From assembly GCA_001701065.1 (NCBI GenBank), contig DAAL01000155.1, positions 1 through 8,536 of the forward strand: a stretch of DNA of 8,536 nucleotides, given 5' to 3'. The notes under the pieces were generated by a model, which had not been told where the DNA came from, did not search any database, and saw nothing but the letters and a program-made list of their open reading frames with translations. This DNA is from Bacteroidales bacterium GP4 (lineage in GTDB: Bacteria; Bacteroidota; Bacteroidia; Bacteroidales; Muribaculaceae). How positions within the stretch are numbered: the first letter of the stretch is position 1; the number at the start of each line of letters is the position of its first letter. Shown in pieces: positions 1 to 7,300 of this stretch. The translations under genes and the position numbers were made by a program.

Positions 1-845
1 GCGGTCACAAGATTCATCCCCACTTCTTCAGCCATTACAGCCGTCTGATAATCGATGGGTATGCGGTCCTCGTAGATTCTGCATCCGGTGTGGCTCTGCT
101 TGCATATGTGCATCAACTCGCTTGAAAGGCCGTCGGAAATATCCATCATCGAAGTAGGCACAATATCGGCATCGGCAAGAGCCTTGATCACGTCCTTGCG
201 CGCCTCCGGCTTTAACTGACGTTCTATTATGTACTCTTTGCCTTCAAACTTAGGCACGAAATCCTTTTGTCCGGCTGACACTGCTTTCTCCCTTTCCAGT
301 AGCTGAAGCCCCATGTAAGCCGCACCGAGGTCACCGCTCACACATATCAAATCAGTGTCCTTGGCTCCGTCACGGTACACGACCTTATCCTTGGGAGCAT
401 CGCCTATACAAGTTATGGAGATGACAAGTCCCTGCCGCGATGAAGTAGTGTCGCCGCCCACAAGGTCCACGCCGTATATCTCACACGCTTTCCTGATGCC
501 GGCATAAAGCAGGTCCATGTGCTCGACAGTGAAACGCTTGGAGATACCAAGCGACACTGTTATCTGCCGCGGAGTGCCGTTCATGGCGTATATGTCGCTG
601 AAATTTACCACCGCAGCCTTATAGCCCAAATGCATCAGCGGCACATAAGTCAAGTCAAAATGTATTCCTTCTAGAAGCAAGTCGGTAGTGACAAGGACTT
701 CCGTATCGGGATATTCCAATACCGCGGCATCGTCACCCACTCCCCTCTTGGTCGAAGTATTCACTTTAGGCAGTCCTTCAGTAAGGCGGTCAATAAGCCC
801 AAACTCACCCAAAGTGGATATCTCAGTCACTGATTCCTCATTCAT
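1..845 (-). CDS. thiL: Thiamine-monophosphate kinase ThiL (3' end cut by window start)
   Basis: ThiL phosphorylates thiamine monophosphate with ATP to give thiamine diphosphate, the last step of cofactor synthesis in the cytosol. The visible 281 residues carry the family signature motifs in order: GVGDDAA (about 35-41), a TTDLLLEGIHF stretch (53-63), NFSDIYAMNG (81-90), GGDTT (130-134), VSGDLGAAYMGL (169-180) and DISDGL (235-240), which supply the Asp residues that bind Mg-ATP in this AIR-synthase-like fold. The usual GGEDYEL segment and the C-terminus lie beyond the window edge; family members run about 310-350 residues, so roughly 15-20% is missing. The start is the ATG at 843-845, which gives the usual N-terminus (MNEESVTEIS then GEFGLIDRL). 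A GGAG lies only 2 bases before the ATG, closer than a normal ribosome binding site. It follows the phosphorylase gene by 24 bases, so it is probably cotranscribed with it. Confidence 0.95.
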   Translation of the reverse strand, partial: MNEESVTEISTLGEFGLIDRLTEGLPKVNTSTKRGVGDDAAVLEYPDTEVLVTTDLLLEGIHFDLTYVPLMHLGYKAAVVNFSDIYAMNGTPRQITVSLGISKRFTVEHMDLLYAGIRKACEIYGVDLVGGDTTSSRQGLVISITCIGDAPKDKVVYRDGAKDTDLICVSGDLGAAYMGLQLLEREKAVSAGQKDFVPKFEGKEYIIERQLKPEARKDVIKALADADIVPTSMMDISDGLSSELMHICKQSHTGCRIYEDRIPIDYQTAVMAEEVGMNLVT

Positions 846-869
846 TTCTCCGGAATTTTAAGTGGGCGT

Positions 870-1688
870 TTAAACCTCAAAACGATTTACAAGTTCGGTC
901 ATTATTTCCATCATCTTAGGCTGTGCAGCCTGAGCGGCTTTCTGCACCTCTTCATGGGAAACTTCCTCGACTATTCCTTCTACACCGAGGTCAGTGATGA
1001 CCGACACGCCGAACACTTCGATTCCGGAATGACGAGCCACAATTACTTCCGGCACGGTCGACATGCCCACGGCATCACCGCCTATTATATGGAAGTAACG
1101 GTATTCAGCCGGAGTCTCAAATGTAGGTCCCTGGGTGCCTACATACACACCCTTCATAAGGCGTATACCTTTCTCCTCGGCTATTTCAAACGCATGCTTT
1201 ATCAAGCGGCGGGAATAAGCCTCGCTCATGTCGGGGAAACGCGGACCAAGCTCATTGTAGTTCTTACCGTGCAGAGGATGCTCCGGGAATAGGTTGATGT
1301 GGTCAGTGATAACCATAATATCGCCTATCATAAATTCGGGATTCATACCACCAGCGGCATTGCTCACGAAGAGCGTCTTGATTCCAAGATTCTTCATCAC
1401 TCTCACAGGGAAAGTTACCTGCTGCATGTTGTAACCTTCATAATAATGGAAGCGGCCCTGCATAGCCATCACCGGCTTATTGCCGAGTTTTCCGAATATA
1501 AGATTACCTGAATGCCCTTCCACAGTCGACACCGGGAAGTTGGGGATTTCCGAATAGGGAATGTATTGTTTATCCTCTATATGGTCCACGAGTGCTCCTA
1601 ATCCTGTACCTAATATAATAGCGGTCTGAGGGAGCGAGCTCACTTTTGAGCGAATAAAATCAGCTGTTTGTTGTATGGTTTCAAGCAT
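870..1688 (-). CDS. punA: Purine nucleoside phosphorylase, trimeric PNP-I family
   Basis: This 272-residue protein should split purine nucleosides with phosphate into free base and (deoxy)ribose 1-phosphate, in cytosolic purine salvage. It matches the trimeric PNP family along its whole length: GTGLG (27-31) for phosphate, EGHSG (57-61), MQGRFHYYEGY (76-86), NAAGG (110-114), GPTFETPAEYR (187-197) and VGMSTVPEVIVARH (207-220). By alignment to human PNP, made from memory, H59, R79, H81, F190, E191, M209 and H245 match H64, R84, H86, F200, E201, M219 and H257. The one notable difference is D233 where human PNP has Asn243, the residue contacting N7/O6 of the purine. Asp occupies the matching place in methylthioadenosine phosphorylases, but the rest of the protein is PNP-like. 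The gene follows lpxK after a 94-base gap and precedes thiL by 24 bases. The symbol is the conventional one for this subfamily; pnp or deoD are also seen in databases. Confidence 0.93.
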   Translation of the reverse strand: MLETIQQTADFIRSKVSSLPQTAIILGTGLGALVDHIEDKQYIPYSEIPNFPVSTVEGHSGNLIFGKLGNKPVMAMQGRFHYYEGYNMQQVTFPVRVMKNLGIKTLFVSNAAGGMNPEFMIGDIMVITDHINLFPEHPLHGKNYNELGPRFPDMSEAYSRRLIKHAFEIAEEKGIRLMKGVYVGTQGPTFETPAEYRYFHIIGGDAVGMSTVPEVIVARHSGIEVFGVSVITDLGVEGIVEEVSHEEVQKAAQAAQPKMMEIMTELVNRFEV

Positions 1689-1699
1689 GGCTATGAGTT

Positions 1700-1737
1700 T
1701 TAATTAATATCTACTATTATAGTTACGCTTTAAAGCG
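1700..1737. promoter_or_regulatory. Cluster of three short palindromes upstream of the phosphorylase gene
   Basis: The 94-base gap between lpxK and the phosphorylase gene contains TTAATTAA (1700-1707), ACTATTATAGT (1713-1723, 5-base arms around one base) and the perfect 12-base palindrome CGCTTTAAAGCG (1726-1737). They lie 12-50 bases before the ATG at 1688 on the minus strand. No TAnnTTTG element is visible in the gap. The minus strand does read TATAAT within the middle palindrome, but that is not the Bacteroidota consensus. The cluster could be an operator, an internal promoter region or an mRNA stem; in AT-rich DNA short palindromes also occur by chance. Confidence 0.3.
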
Positions 1738-1782
1738 ACGATAGTTCTAAAATTGCGCTAAATAATATAAGTTAAACACGCT

Positions 1783-2889
1783 CTAAGTTATGGGAGAGGG
1801 ATTTCTTAACTTATTTTTGAGTTCGGTCTCGAACGAGCCGCCCATGCCCGGCATCTTGAACGGCAGGAATTCCACCTTGATGGGAAGATAGAATGTACAC
1901 TGCTTCAGTTCGTGGGGATAATAAGGGCTGTTGACAATCCTTACCGCATCCTTCTCCGTAGTCACGATAATCTTGTTCTTCCCCGGGAGAGCATTGAATG
2001 TCTTCAGCACATCATCGAAATCCTTCCGGGAGAACTGGTGATGGTCAGGGAACCGCTTTATCTTGACATCGGCACGGAACGCTTTCAGATAACGCAGCAG
2101 CGGACGAGGATTGTCTATCCCCGACACAAGCAGCACGCTGTCATCGGCTGTGAGCCATCCGAGGTTAGGAATATAGGTTGACTCATCGGGGAACACGCTC
2201 ACCAAGTTACCGTACACATAGTGGGAATAGAACACTTTCTGATAAGCGTAAAGCCCGAGATGGTCGTATATCAGCCTCACATCGACGGGACGCACCTCAT
2301 TGGGGCATTTTGTGATAACCACAAAATCACAACGCAACAGCCCGCGCTGCGACTCACGCAGCCGTCCCAGCGGCAGAATGTCGTCATTGTACACCGGACG
2401 GTTCCACTCCATCAGCACCACCGACGCGCTCGGCATCACATACCGGTGCTGAAAAGCGTCGTCAAGCACAATAAGATTAATCGTAGGATCAATGCGAAGC
2501 AGTTCCTCGATTCCCTTGGTGCGCTTTTCGCACACCGCCACCCTCACCTCCTGTCCGAATTTCTGGTACATCTGGTAAGGTTCATCGCCTATGTCCCACG
2601 GGGTAGAATGCTTTGACGCAAGCACAAACCCGTGAGTATTGCGTTTATATCCGCGGCTCAATATGCCTATGTGGTACTCATTTTTAAGCGCATCCACTAT
2701 GTACTCGGTGTGAGGGGTCTTGCCGGTGCCGCCCACCGACAGATTACCCACCACCACTACCGGCACGGGATATTTTTTCTGTTTCAGAATGCCCCAGTCA
2801 AAAAATTTATTGCGCAATCCCACTACCATGCCGTAAATGACCGACAAGGGACGCAGTATCACATTATCAATAAATTTATTATGGCGCAT
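1783..2889 (-). CDS. lpxK: Tetraacyldisaccharide 4'-kinase LpxK
   Basis: LpxK transfers phosphate from ATP to the 4' position of the tetraacyl disaccharide, giving lipid IVA in the Raetz pathway at the inner face of the inner membrane. The 368-residue protein has an N-terminal hydrophobic/basic stretch (about 1-35) suited to membrane contact, then VVVVGNLSVGGTGKTP (44-59), the family's Walker A region with K57 and T58. It is followed by LSRGYKR (77-83), IGDEPYQMY (100-108) with the conserved acidic residue, LIVLDDAFQHR (139-149) as the Walker B-like segment, RESQRGLLRCDFVVITK (178-194), FPDHHQF (280-286) and TTEKDAVR (310-317). It is somewhat longer than the E. coli enzyme (about 328 residues), mainly in the C-terminal half, which I believe is usual for Bacteroidota. 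The ATG at 2887-2889 lies 20 bases after the sppA stop, without a Shine-Dalgarno sequence, as expected in this phylum. It is probably read from the sppA promoter. The stop codon is TAG. Confidence 0.95.
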   Translation of the reverse strand: MRHNKFIDNVILRPLSVIYGMVVGLRNKFFDWGILKQKKYPVPVVVVGNLSVGGTGKTPHTEYIVDALKNEYHIGILSRGYKRNTHGFVLASKHSTPWDIGDEPYQMYQKFGQEVRVAVCEKRTKGIEELLRIDPTINLIVLDDAFQHRYVMPSASVVLMEWNRPVYNDDILPLGRLRESQRGLLRCDFVVITKCPNEVRPVDVRLIYDHLGLYAYQKVFYSHYVYGNLVSVFPDESTYIPNLGWLTADDSVLLVSGIDNPRPLLRYLKAFRADVKIKRFPDHHQFSRKDFDDVLKTFNALPGKNKIIVTTEKDAVRIVNSPYYPHELKQCTFYLPIKVEFLPFKMPGMGGSFETELKNKLRNPSPIT

Positions 2890-2909
2890 TATTTAAAGAT
2901 AAATGACGA

Positions 2910-4661
2910 TTATTTTATTATAACCTCAGGCATCTTGCACTGAACATGGTTGATATTTTCAAGCTCCTTCGCCATTTTGACAAATTGATAGCTTTCGCCA
3001 AGTTCAGCTTTCAGCATCCGTTCCTTAACTGATGAAGATGATTCGAGAATTTCCATCCACCAGTCGTTTTTGGGTTCGGGATATTCCACTATCTGATAAT
3101 CGACATATCCGTTTTCCTCAGCCAAGTCGTTTATACAGTCGGTAAGAGAGCCTAACTGATCCACAAGACCTATCTCAAGAGCAGTCACGCCGTCCCACAC
3201 TCTGCCTTCGGCTATAGCTTTTATGGAATCAACAGCCATGTGTCGACCTTCGGCGCAACGACCCACAAAGGTTTCATATCCTCGATTTATCATGTTCTGC
3301 ATTGCCTGCATCTGGAAGGGAGTCATCGGGTCAATGATGCCTATATTGGAATTGGGGTTAGTGGAGATGGTGGTAAAGCCCAAGCCCAACTTGTCAGTGA
3401 CAAATCCCTTCAATGAAGGTATAAGTCCGAAAATACCGATAGAACCGGTTATAGTGACAGGCTGACAATAAATCTTGTCGGCTCCGCAGGCTATGTAATA
3501 ACCGCCTGACGCAGCCACATCGCCCATCGACACAAAGAACGGCTTGCCTGTAGCCTTGAACTGCTGAAGAGCCTCCCATATCTGCTCCGAGGCAAATGCG
3601 CTTCCGCCGCCTGAATTGATGCGAAGCACAAGAGCGTCCACCTTATCGTCCTCGGCAAGTTCAAGAATGAGCGGAGCCATCTTGCTGCCCACAATTCCTT
3701 CGTTTCCGTCATCGACGATATCGCCCACGGCGTAAAGCACCGCCACACGATTGCACGACTTGTTTTCCTTCACGGTTGCCACATAGTCCTTGACCGATAC
3801 CAGGTTAAGATTATCGTCCTTACCTTTGCGGGTAGCTTCCTTCATCCAGTCAAGCACTTCATGACGGTATTTCAACGCAGTCACCACATTGCGCGGTGCG
3901 AATGTAGCCGGGTCCTGAGTCATGATAATACTGTCAGCCCACTGATTCACGTCAGCCACGGTGACATTACGTCCTGTAGCGATGTTATCGGCAAAGTAGT
4001 TCCATATAGGGGTTATGTATTTTTCCACCTGCTCACGGTTAGCCGCACTCGGCTCAGTGAGGATAAATGGCTCGACGGCACTCTTGTAGGTACCCACTTT
4101 TATCACTTGGACATCAACGCCAAGTTTATCAAGAAGCCCCTTATAGAACATGATTTCGCCTCCCACTCCGTGGACATCGACCATCCCCACGGGATTCAGC
4201 CACAAAGAGTCAGACGCAGTGGCGAGGAAATAATTGCCCTGGGTGTATTGGTCGGCATAGGATACTATCCATTTGCCTGACTGCTTGAACTTCATCAACG
4301 ACTCACGGATATAAGCCATAGTGGCAGAGCCGCCACCGCCGCCCTGACAGTCAAGGAATATACCTTCTATTTTAGAGTCGGACGCAGCGTTATCTATTGA
4401 TTTTATGATGTCATTAAGCGACAACTTATTGGTTTCAAGTCCATATAGCTGATCCATAATGCTCATACCCTGGGCACGCTCTTCTATTTCACCGTTAAGC
4501 TCCAGATGAAGCACCGAGTCCTTGGCTATTTTAGGCGTGGACTGCGACATTCCGGATACAAGCATCATGATAGCCATGAGGAAGCCACCAATAACAGCTA
4601 TCATTATCGTGACCCAAATGCCCACGATGGTAGCCAAAACATAGAGAAAAAACTGTTTCAT
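2910..4661 (-). CDS. sppA: Signal peptide peptidase SppA, long (67K) form
   Basis: SppA is a membrane-bound serine protease that cleaves leftover signal peptides in the inner membrane, with its active site facing the periplasm. The 583-residue protein has one strongly hydrophobic segment (about 4-38) as N-terminal anchor, followed by two tandem S49 domains, as in the E. coli 67K form (618 residues). The N-terminal domain supplies the catalytic lysine K193 in GTYKSAVEPF; the C-terminal domain supplies the nucleophile S385 in DVAASGGYYIA, followed by TGSIGIFG (405-412). The pairing across domains is the known Ser/Lys dyad arrangement. I chose the ATG at 4659-4661 because it gives MKQFFLYVLA and the anchor directly. 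The open frame continues upstream for 68 codons, but that stretch would run across the promoter and inverted repeat and adds no family sequence. It is the first gene of the leftward unit. Confidence 0.95.
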   Translation of the reverse strand: MKQFFLYVLATIVGIWVTIMIAVIGGFLMAIMMLVSGMSQSTPKIAKDSVLHLELNGEIEERAQGMSIMDQLYGLETNKLSLNDIIKSIDNAASDSKIEGIFLDCQGGGGGSATMAYIRESLMKFKQSGKWIVSYADQYTQGNYFLATASDSLWLNPVGMVDVHGVGGEIMFYKGLLDKLGVDVQVIKVGTYKSAVEPFILTEPSAANREQVEKYITPIWNYFADNIATGRNVTVADVNQWADSIIMTQDPATFAPRNVVTALKYRHEVLDWMKEATRKGKDDNLNLVSVKDYVATVKENKSCNRVAVLYAVGDIVDDGNEGIVGSKMAPLILELAEDDKVDALVLRINSGGGSAFASEQIWEALQQFKATGKPFFVSMGDVAASGGYYIACGADKIYCQPVTITGSIGIFGLIPSLKGFVTDKLGLGFTTISTNPNSNIGIIDPMTPFQMQAMQNMINRGYETFVGRCAEGRHMAVDSIKAIAEGRVWDGVTALEIGLVDQLGSLTDCINDLAEENGYVDYQIVEYPEPKNDWWMEILESSSSVKERMLKAELGESYQFVKMAKELENINHVQCKMPEVIIK

Positions 4662-4684
4662 GTCAAAAATGTAAATAATGGTCA

Positions 4685-4709
4685 AATATACCCCTAATAC
4701 GGGTATATT
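4685..4709. promoter_or_regulatory. Inverted repeat with 9-base arms at the expected sppA transcription start
   Basis: AATATACCC (4685-4693) and GGGTATATT (4701-4709) are perfect reverse complements separated by the 7 bases CTAATAC. The -7 element of the sppA promoter ends at 4713, so transcription should begin near 4706-4708, within the right arm. The site could be a repressor operator covering the start, or a stem-loop at the very 5' end of the sppA mRNA that affects its stability or translation. Which of these applies cannot be told from the sequence. Confidence 0.5.
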
Positions 4710-4712
4710 ACA

Positions 4713-4744
4713 CAAAGGTAATATTAATATGTGAAGAATGCAAA
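4713..4744 (-). promoter_or_regulatory. Bacteroidota-type promoter for sppA
   Basis: Read on the minus strand, TTTG (4744-4741, at the end of a T tract) is followed after exactly 20 bases by TACCTTTG (4720-4713). This matches the Bacteroidota sigma-ABfr consensus of a -33 TTTG-like element, a 19-21 base spacer and a -7 TAnnTTTG. It lies about 50 bases before the sppA start codon, leaving a short leader, and should drive sppA and lpxK, perhaps also the phosphorylase and thiL genes. Confidence 0.7.
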
Positions 4745-4751
4745 AAAAACA

Positions 4752-4780
4752 TTTTTTTGGGTATTTTCTTCGCAAAAAAA
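4752..4780. repeat. Short A/T-tract inverted repeat between the divergent promoters
   Basis: TTTTTTTG (4752-4759) and CAAAAAAA (4773-4780) are complementary across a 13-base loop, and a further A tract lies at 4742-4749. The arms are low-complexity, so a functional hairpin is doubtful. Phased A and T tracts here are more likely to bend the DNA or act as an upstream activating element for the flanking promoters. Confidence 0.25.
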
Positions 4781-4802
4781 AGAATAATCTATTAAAAATA
4801 GT

Positions 4803-4810
4803 TATCTTTG
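4803..4810 (+). promoter_or_regulatory. -7 promoter element for the C10 peptidase gene
   Basis: TATCTTTG matches the Bacteroidota -7 consensus TAnnTTTG and points towards the peptidase gene, whose ATG is at 4886, which would leave a leader of about 70 bases. No TTTG or TTG is found at the expected -33 distance; that stretch is A-rich instead, so the promoter may be weak or depend on an activator or another sigma factor. The element is placed correctly for the gene, which raises confidence above a chance match. Confidence 0.5.
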
Positions 4811-4885
4811 TCCCAATTGCGGCATAATATGGCGCACTATTGCAGTATTTGTATAATACAAACACAATATATTTTAATTACGCTT

Positions 4886-7300
4886 ATGAATAAGATTCTA
4901 CTATCATTACTTCTTTCGGCTACGGCTGTAGGGGCGGCTAACGCAGTTCAACTGTCACCCTCGGAAGCTTTGGCAAGAGTGAATTCAATGCCGGCAAGCG
5001 AACGCAAGCTTGCTCCGGAAGCTCCCATGCAGTTGGTTTACACCGCTACTGAAAACGGCATAAACGACTTCTACGTATTTAACCGCCACGACAAGGGGTT
5101 TATGATTGTATCAGCCGATGACCGCATCACGCCGGTGCTCGGTTACTCCGACAAGGGCACTTTTGACCCTCAAAACATTCCCGACAACATGCGCGAATGG
5201 CTGCTCGGATACCAGGCTCAAATCACATGGGCTATCGAAAACGGCGTAAATAAACAATACGCTCCTTCCCGCTCAAGAAGCGACATAGCACCATTGGCTA
5301 CTGCGATGTGGGACCAGGGCGCGCCTTATAATAACCTTTGCCCTCAACAAAGCGGTCAGAGGACCTATACCGGCTGCGTGGCTACAGCCATGGCTGAGGT
5401 GATGTATGCCAACAAATGGCCTGAAAAGGGTGTCGGCTCCCATTCTTACAAATGGGAGGGACAAAACCTCTCGGTGAACTTCGCCAACACCACCTACGAC
5501 TGGGCTAATATGCTCCCTGAATACACTTCCACCAGCACTGACGCTCAGAAGAAAGCCGTTGCTACACTGATGTACAGCTGCGGAGTGAGCGTGGAAATGA
5601 ACTATGGCGTGGACGCAAGCGGCGCTCCGGGCGTAGCTTGCCAGGAAGCTTTAATCAAATACTTCAACTACGACAAAGGTTGCCAGTATCTGCTGCGCGA
5701 ATACTTCCGCTACACTGAGTGGGAGGACCTCATCTACAAAGACCTGTCGGAAGGTCATCCCGTGCTGTATGACGGCGTGAGCGAGGAAAGTGAAGGACAT
5801 GAATTTGTGTGCGACGGTTATGAGAACGGCTATTTCCACATCAACTGGGGCTGGAGCGGAATGGCAAACGGATATTTCCTTCTCACAGCACTTGACCCTG
5901 AAAGCCAGGGAGCCGGCGGAAGCACCTCGGGTTTCAATTTCAACCAAGGAGCCACCATAGGCATAAAGAAACCGGTAGCAGGTTCCACAACTCCTCCGTT
6001 CATGGTCGCACTGAATGCTTTCGAAGCTGACGACAATGTGTACACCACCATGACTCCCATGGAATTCTCCGGCTCATTCTCGAATTATAGCCGCATAAAA
6101 GCCAATGTCACCCTTGGCATAAAGATGGTGGACGCATCGGGAAAAGCTCACTACATTGAGTCCGGAGCATCGGATAACGGAGTAGGAATAACTGACGATT
6201 GGAAGCTGTCGGGATGGACAAGATTCACAATCGACCAAGCCGATGTGTTCGCTTTAGGCACAGGCACCTATACTCTAACTCCCGCTTTCTATGACAAAAA
6301 CGCTAAAAAATGGGGCGACATAAGAGTGCCTATAAGCGAAAACCAAGGCTATACCGCCACGGTGACCAAATCAATGATTTCACTCACTCCGCTGGCTCAG
6401 AAAGCCAAACTATCCATGAACGATATGACGCTGGAGACTCCGCTCTACGCCAATTCACAATTCATGGTTAAAGGCACATTGACTTCCGAAAATGAAGAGT
6501 ACTACGGAATAATCCGTGCTGTCATCTTTAAGAAAGGTTCTACCCAAGTGCTTGTGGAAGCTGAAAACCCCATGCAAGTGGACGTGCTTCCCGGCGCACC
6601 GCAGGCTGTTGAATATGTGTCCACTTTCGTCACATCCTACACCGGCGACTATGAAATGGCTATGATGGACGGAAACGACAACATTATCAGCAACCGCATA
6701 AGCGTGAATCTACAGGCTTCAGTTGGAGGCGAAACTGAGTTGGAATTCAGTAAGGTGTCCTACGCAGGAGGCGGAATGATGGTTCCGGTCAACGACGCTC
6801 GCTTCAGCGGTACCGTAACTTGCACTTCAGGATTCTTCTCGGGTAATGTAGAAGTGTACATTTTCGACTGGAAGAGCGGAAATGCAATTGCGAAAGTATC
6901 GTCACCTATAGTATCAGTCAAGCAAGGCGAAACCGCTACTTACACCACTTCCGGCTCTATTGCATCGGTAGGTGTAGGTAAACGTTGCTCAGCGGCAGTC
7001 GTTTATAACAATAAGATCGTTTCCGATTCTTACATATTCCGCACCGCCGAAGCTACCACCGGCATTGATGACATCAACGATGACTCCGGAATCCGTATCG
7101 CCAAGAACGTTGTGACCGATGTGTTGACCATTGAGAGCGTCAACCCCGTGGAATCAGTCGAGATATTCAACCTCGCGGGACAATGCGTGGCTCAAGGCAA
7201 CTCCGAAACTGTGGACGTGACTTCTCTGACCGCCGGAATGTACATTGTGAAAATCAAGGCTGGCGATTCACTAACCACCAAACGCATCATTAAAAAGTAA
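4886..7300 (+). CDS. Secreted C10-family cysteine peptidase (SpeB/interpain type) with T9SS sorting domain
   Basis: This 804-residue protein is a predicted exported protease. A Sec signal peptide (1-20, ending GAANA) is followed by a C10 propeptide (about 21-135, including DFYVFNRHDKGFMIVSADDR). The SpeB-like papain-fold catalytic domain (about 136-362) has the nucleophile C164 in YTGCVATAMAEVMY, H305 in EGHEFVCDGY and N320/W321 in HINWGW, all in the order and spacing of SpeB, so it should be active after propeptide removal. Three beta-rich domains follow (about 370-495, 505-610, 617-720), the last two apparently related. The C-terminus (about 725-804) has the type A T9SS sorting-domain pattern: DVLTIES, VESVEIFNLAGQ, LTAGMYIVKI, then a basic KRIIKK end. 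The ATG at 4886 was chosen because it gives the signal peptide directly; an in-frame TTG at 4808 falls inside the promoter element. No Shine-Dalgarno is present. The stop overlaps the next start by one base (TAATG). The substrate is unknown. Confidence 0.92.
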   Translation: MNKILLSLLLSATAVGAANAVQLSPSEALARVNSMPASERKLAPEAPMQLVYTATENGINDFYVFNRHDKGFMIVSADDRITPVLGYSDKGTFDPQNIPDNMREWLLGYQAQITWAIENGVNKQYAPSRSRSDIAPLATAMWDQGAPYNNLCPQQSGQRTYTGCVATAMAEVMYANKWPEKGVGSHSYKWEGQNLSVNFANTTYDWANMLPEYTSTSTDAQKKAVATLMYSCGVSVEMNYGVDASGAPGVACQEALIKYFNYDKGCQYLLREYFRYTEWEDLIYKDLSEGHPVLYDGVSEESEGHEFVCDGYENGYFHINWGWSGMANGYFLLTALDPESQGAGGSTSGFNFNQGATIGIKKPVAGSTTPPFMVALNAFEADDNVYTTMTPMEFSGSFSNYSRIKANVTLGIKMVDASGKAHYIESGASDNGVGITDDWKLSGWTRFTIDQADVFALGTGTYTLTPAFYDKNAKKWGDIRVPISENQGYTATVTKSMISLTPLAQKAKLSMNDMTLETPLYANSQFMVKGTLTSENEEYYGIIRAVIFKKGSTQVLVEAENPMQVDVLPGAPQAVEYVSTFVTSYTGDYEMAMMDGNDNIISNRISVNLQASVGGETELEFSKVSYAGGGMMVPVNDARFSGTVTCTSGFFSGNVEVYIFDWKSGNAIAKVSSPIVSVKQGETATYTTSGSIASVGVGKRCSAAVVYNNKIVSDSYIFRTAEATTGIDDINDDSGIRIAKNVVTDVLTIESVNPVESVEIFNLAGQCVAQGNSETVDVTSLTAGMYIVKIKAGDSLTTKRIIKK

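Noticed and set aside
1738..1782. Rho-independent terminator after lpxK
   Set aside because: No GC-rich stem followed by a T run was found on the minus strand in this gap; the palindromes nearby are short and AT-rich.
2221..2616. 131-codon open frame on the plus strand opposite lpxK, and similar frames at 954-1292 and 3861-4280
   Set aside because: All lie opposite well-supported genes, lack family motifs, and have the odd His-rich composition of antisense frames.
4662..4865. Upstream in-frame extension of sppA by 68 codons
   Set aside because: It would span the promoter, the inverted repeat and the divergent control region, and adds no SppA-like sequence; the ATG at 4661 gives the usual membrane anchor at once.
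4808..4885. Upstream in-frame TTG start for the C10 peptidase
   Set aside because: It lies inside the -7 promoter element and would bury the signal peptide behind 26 residues of unrelated sequence.
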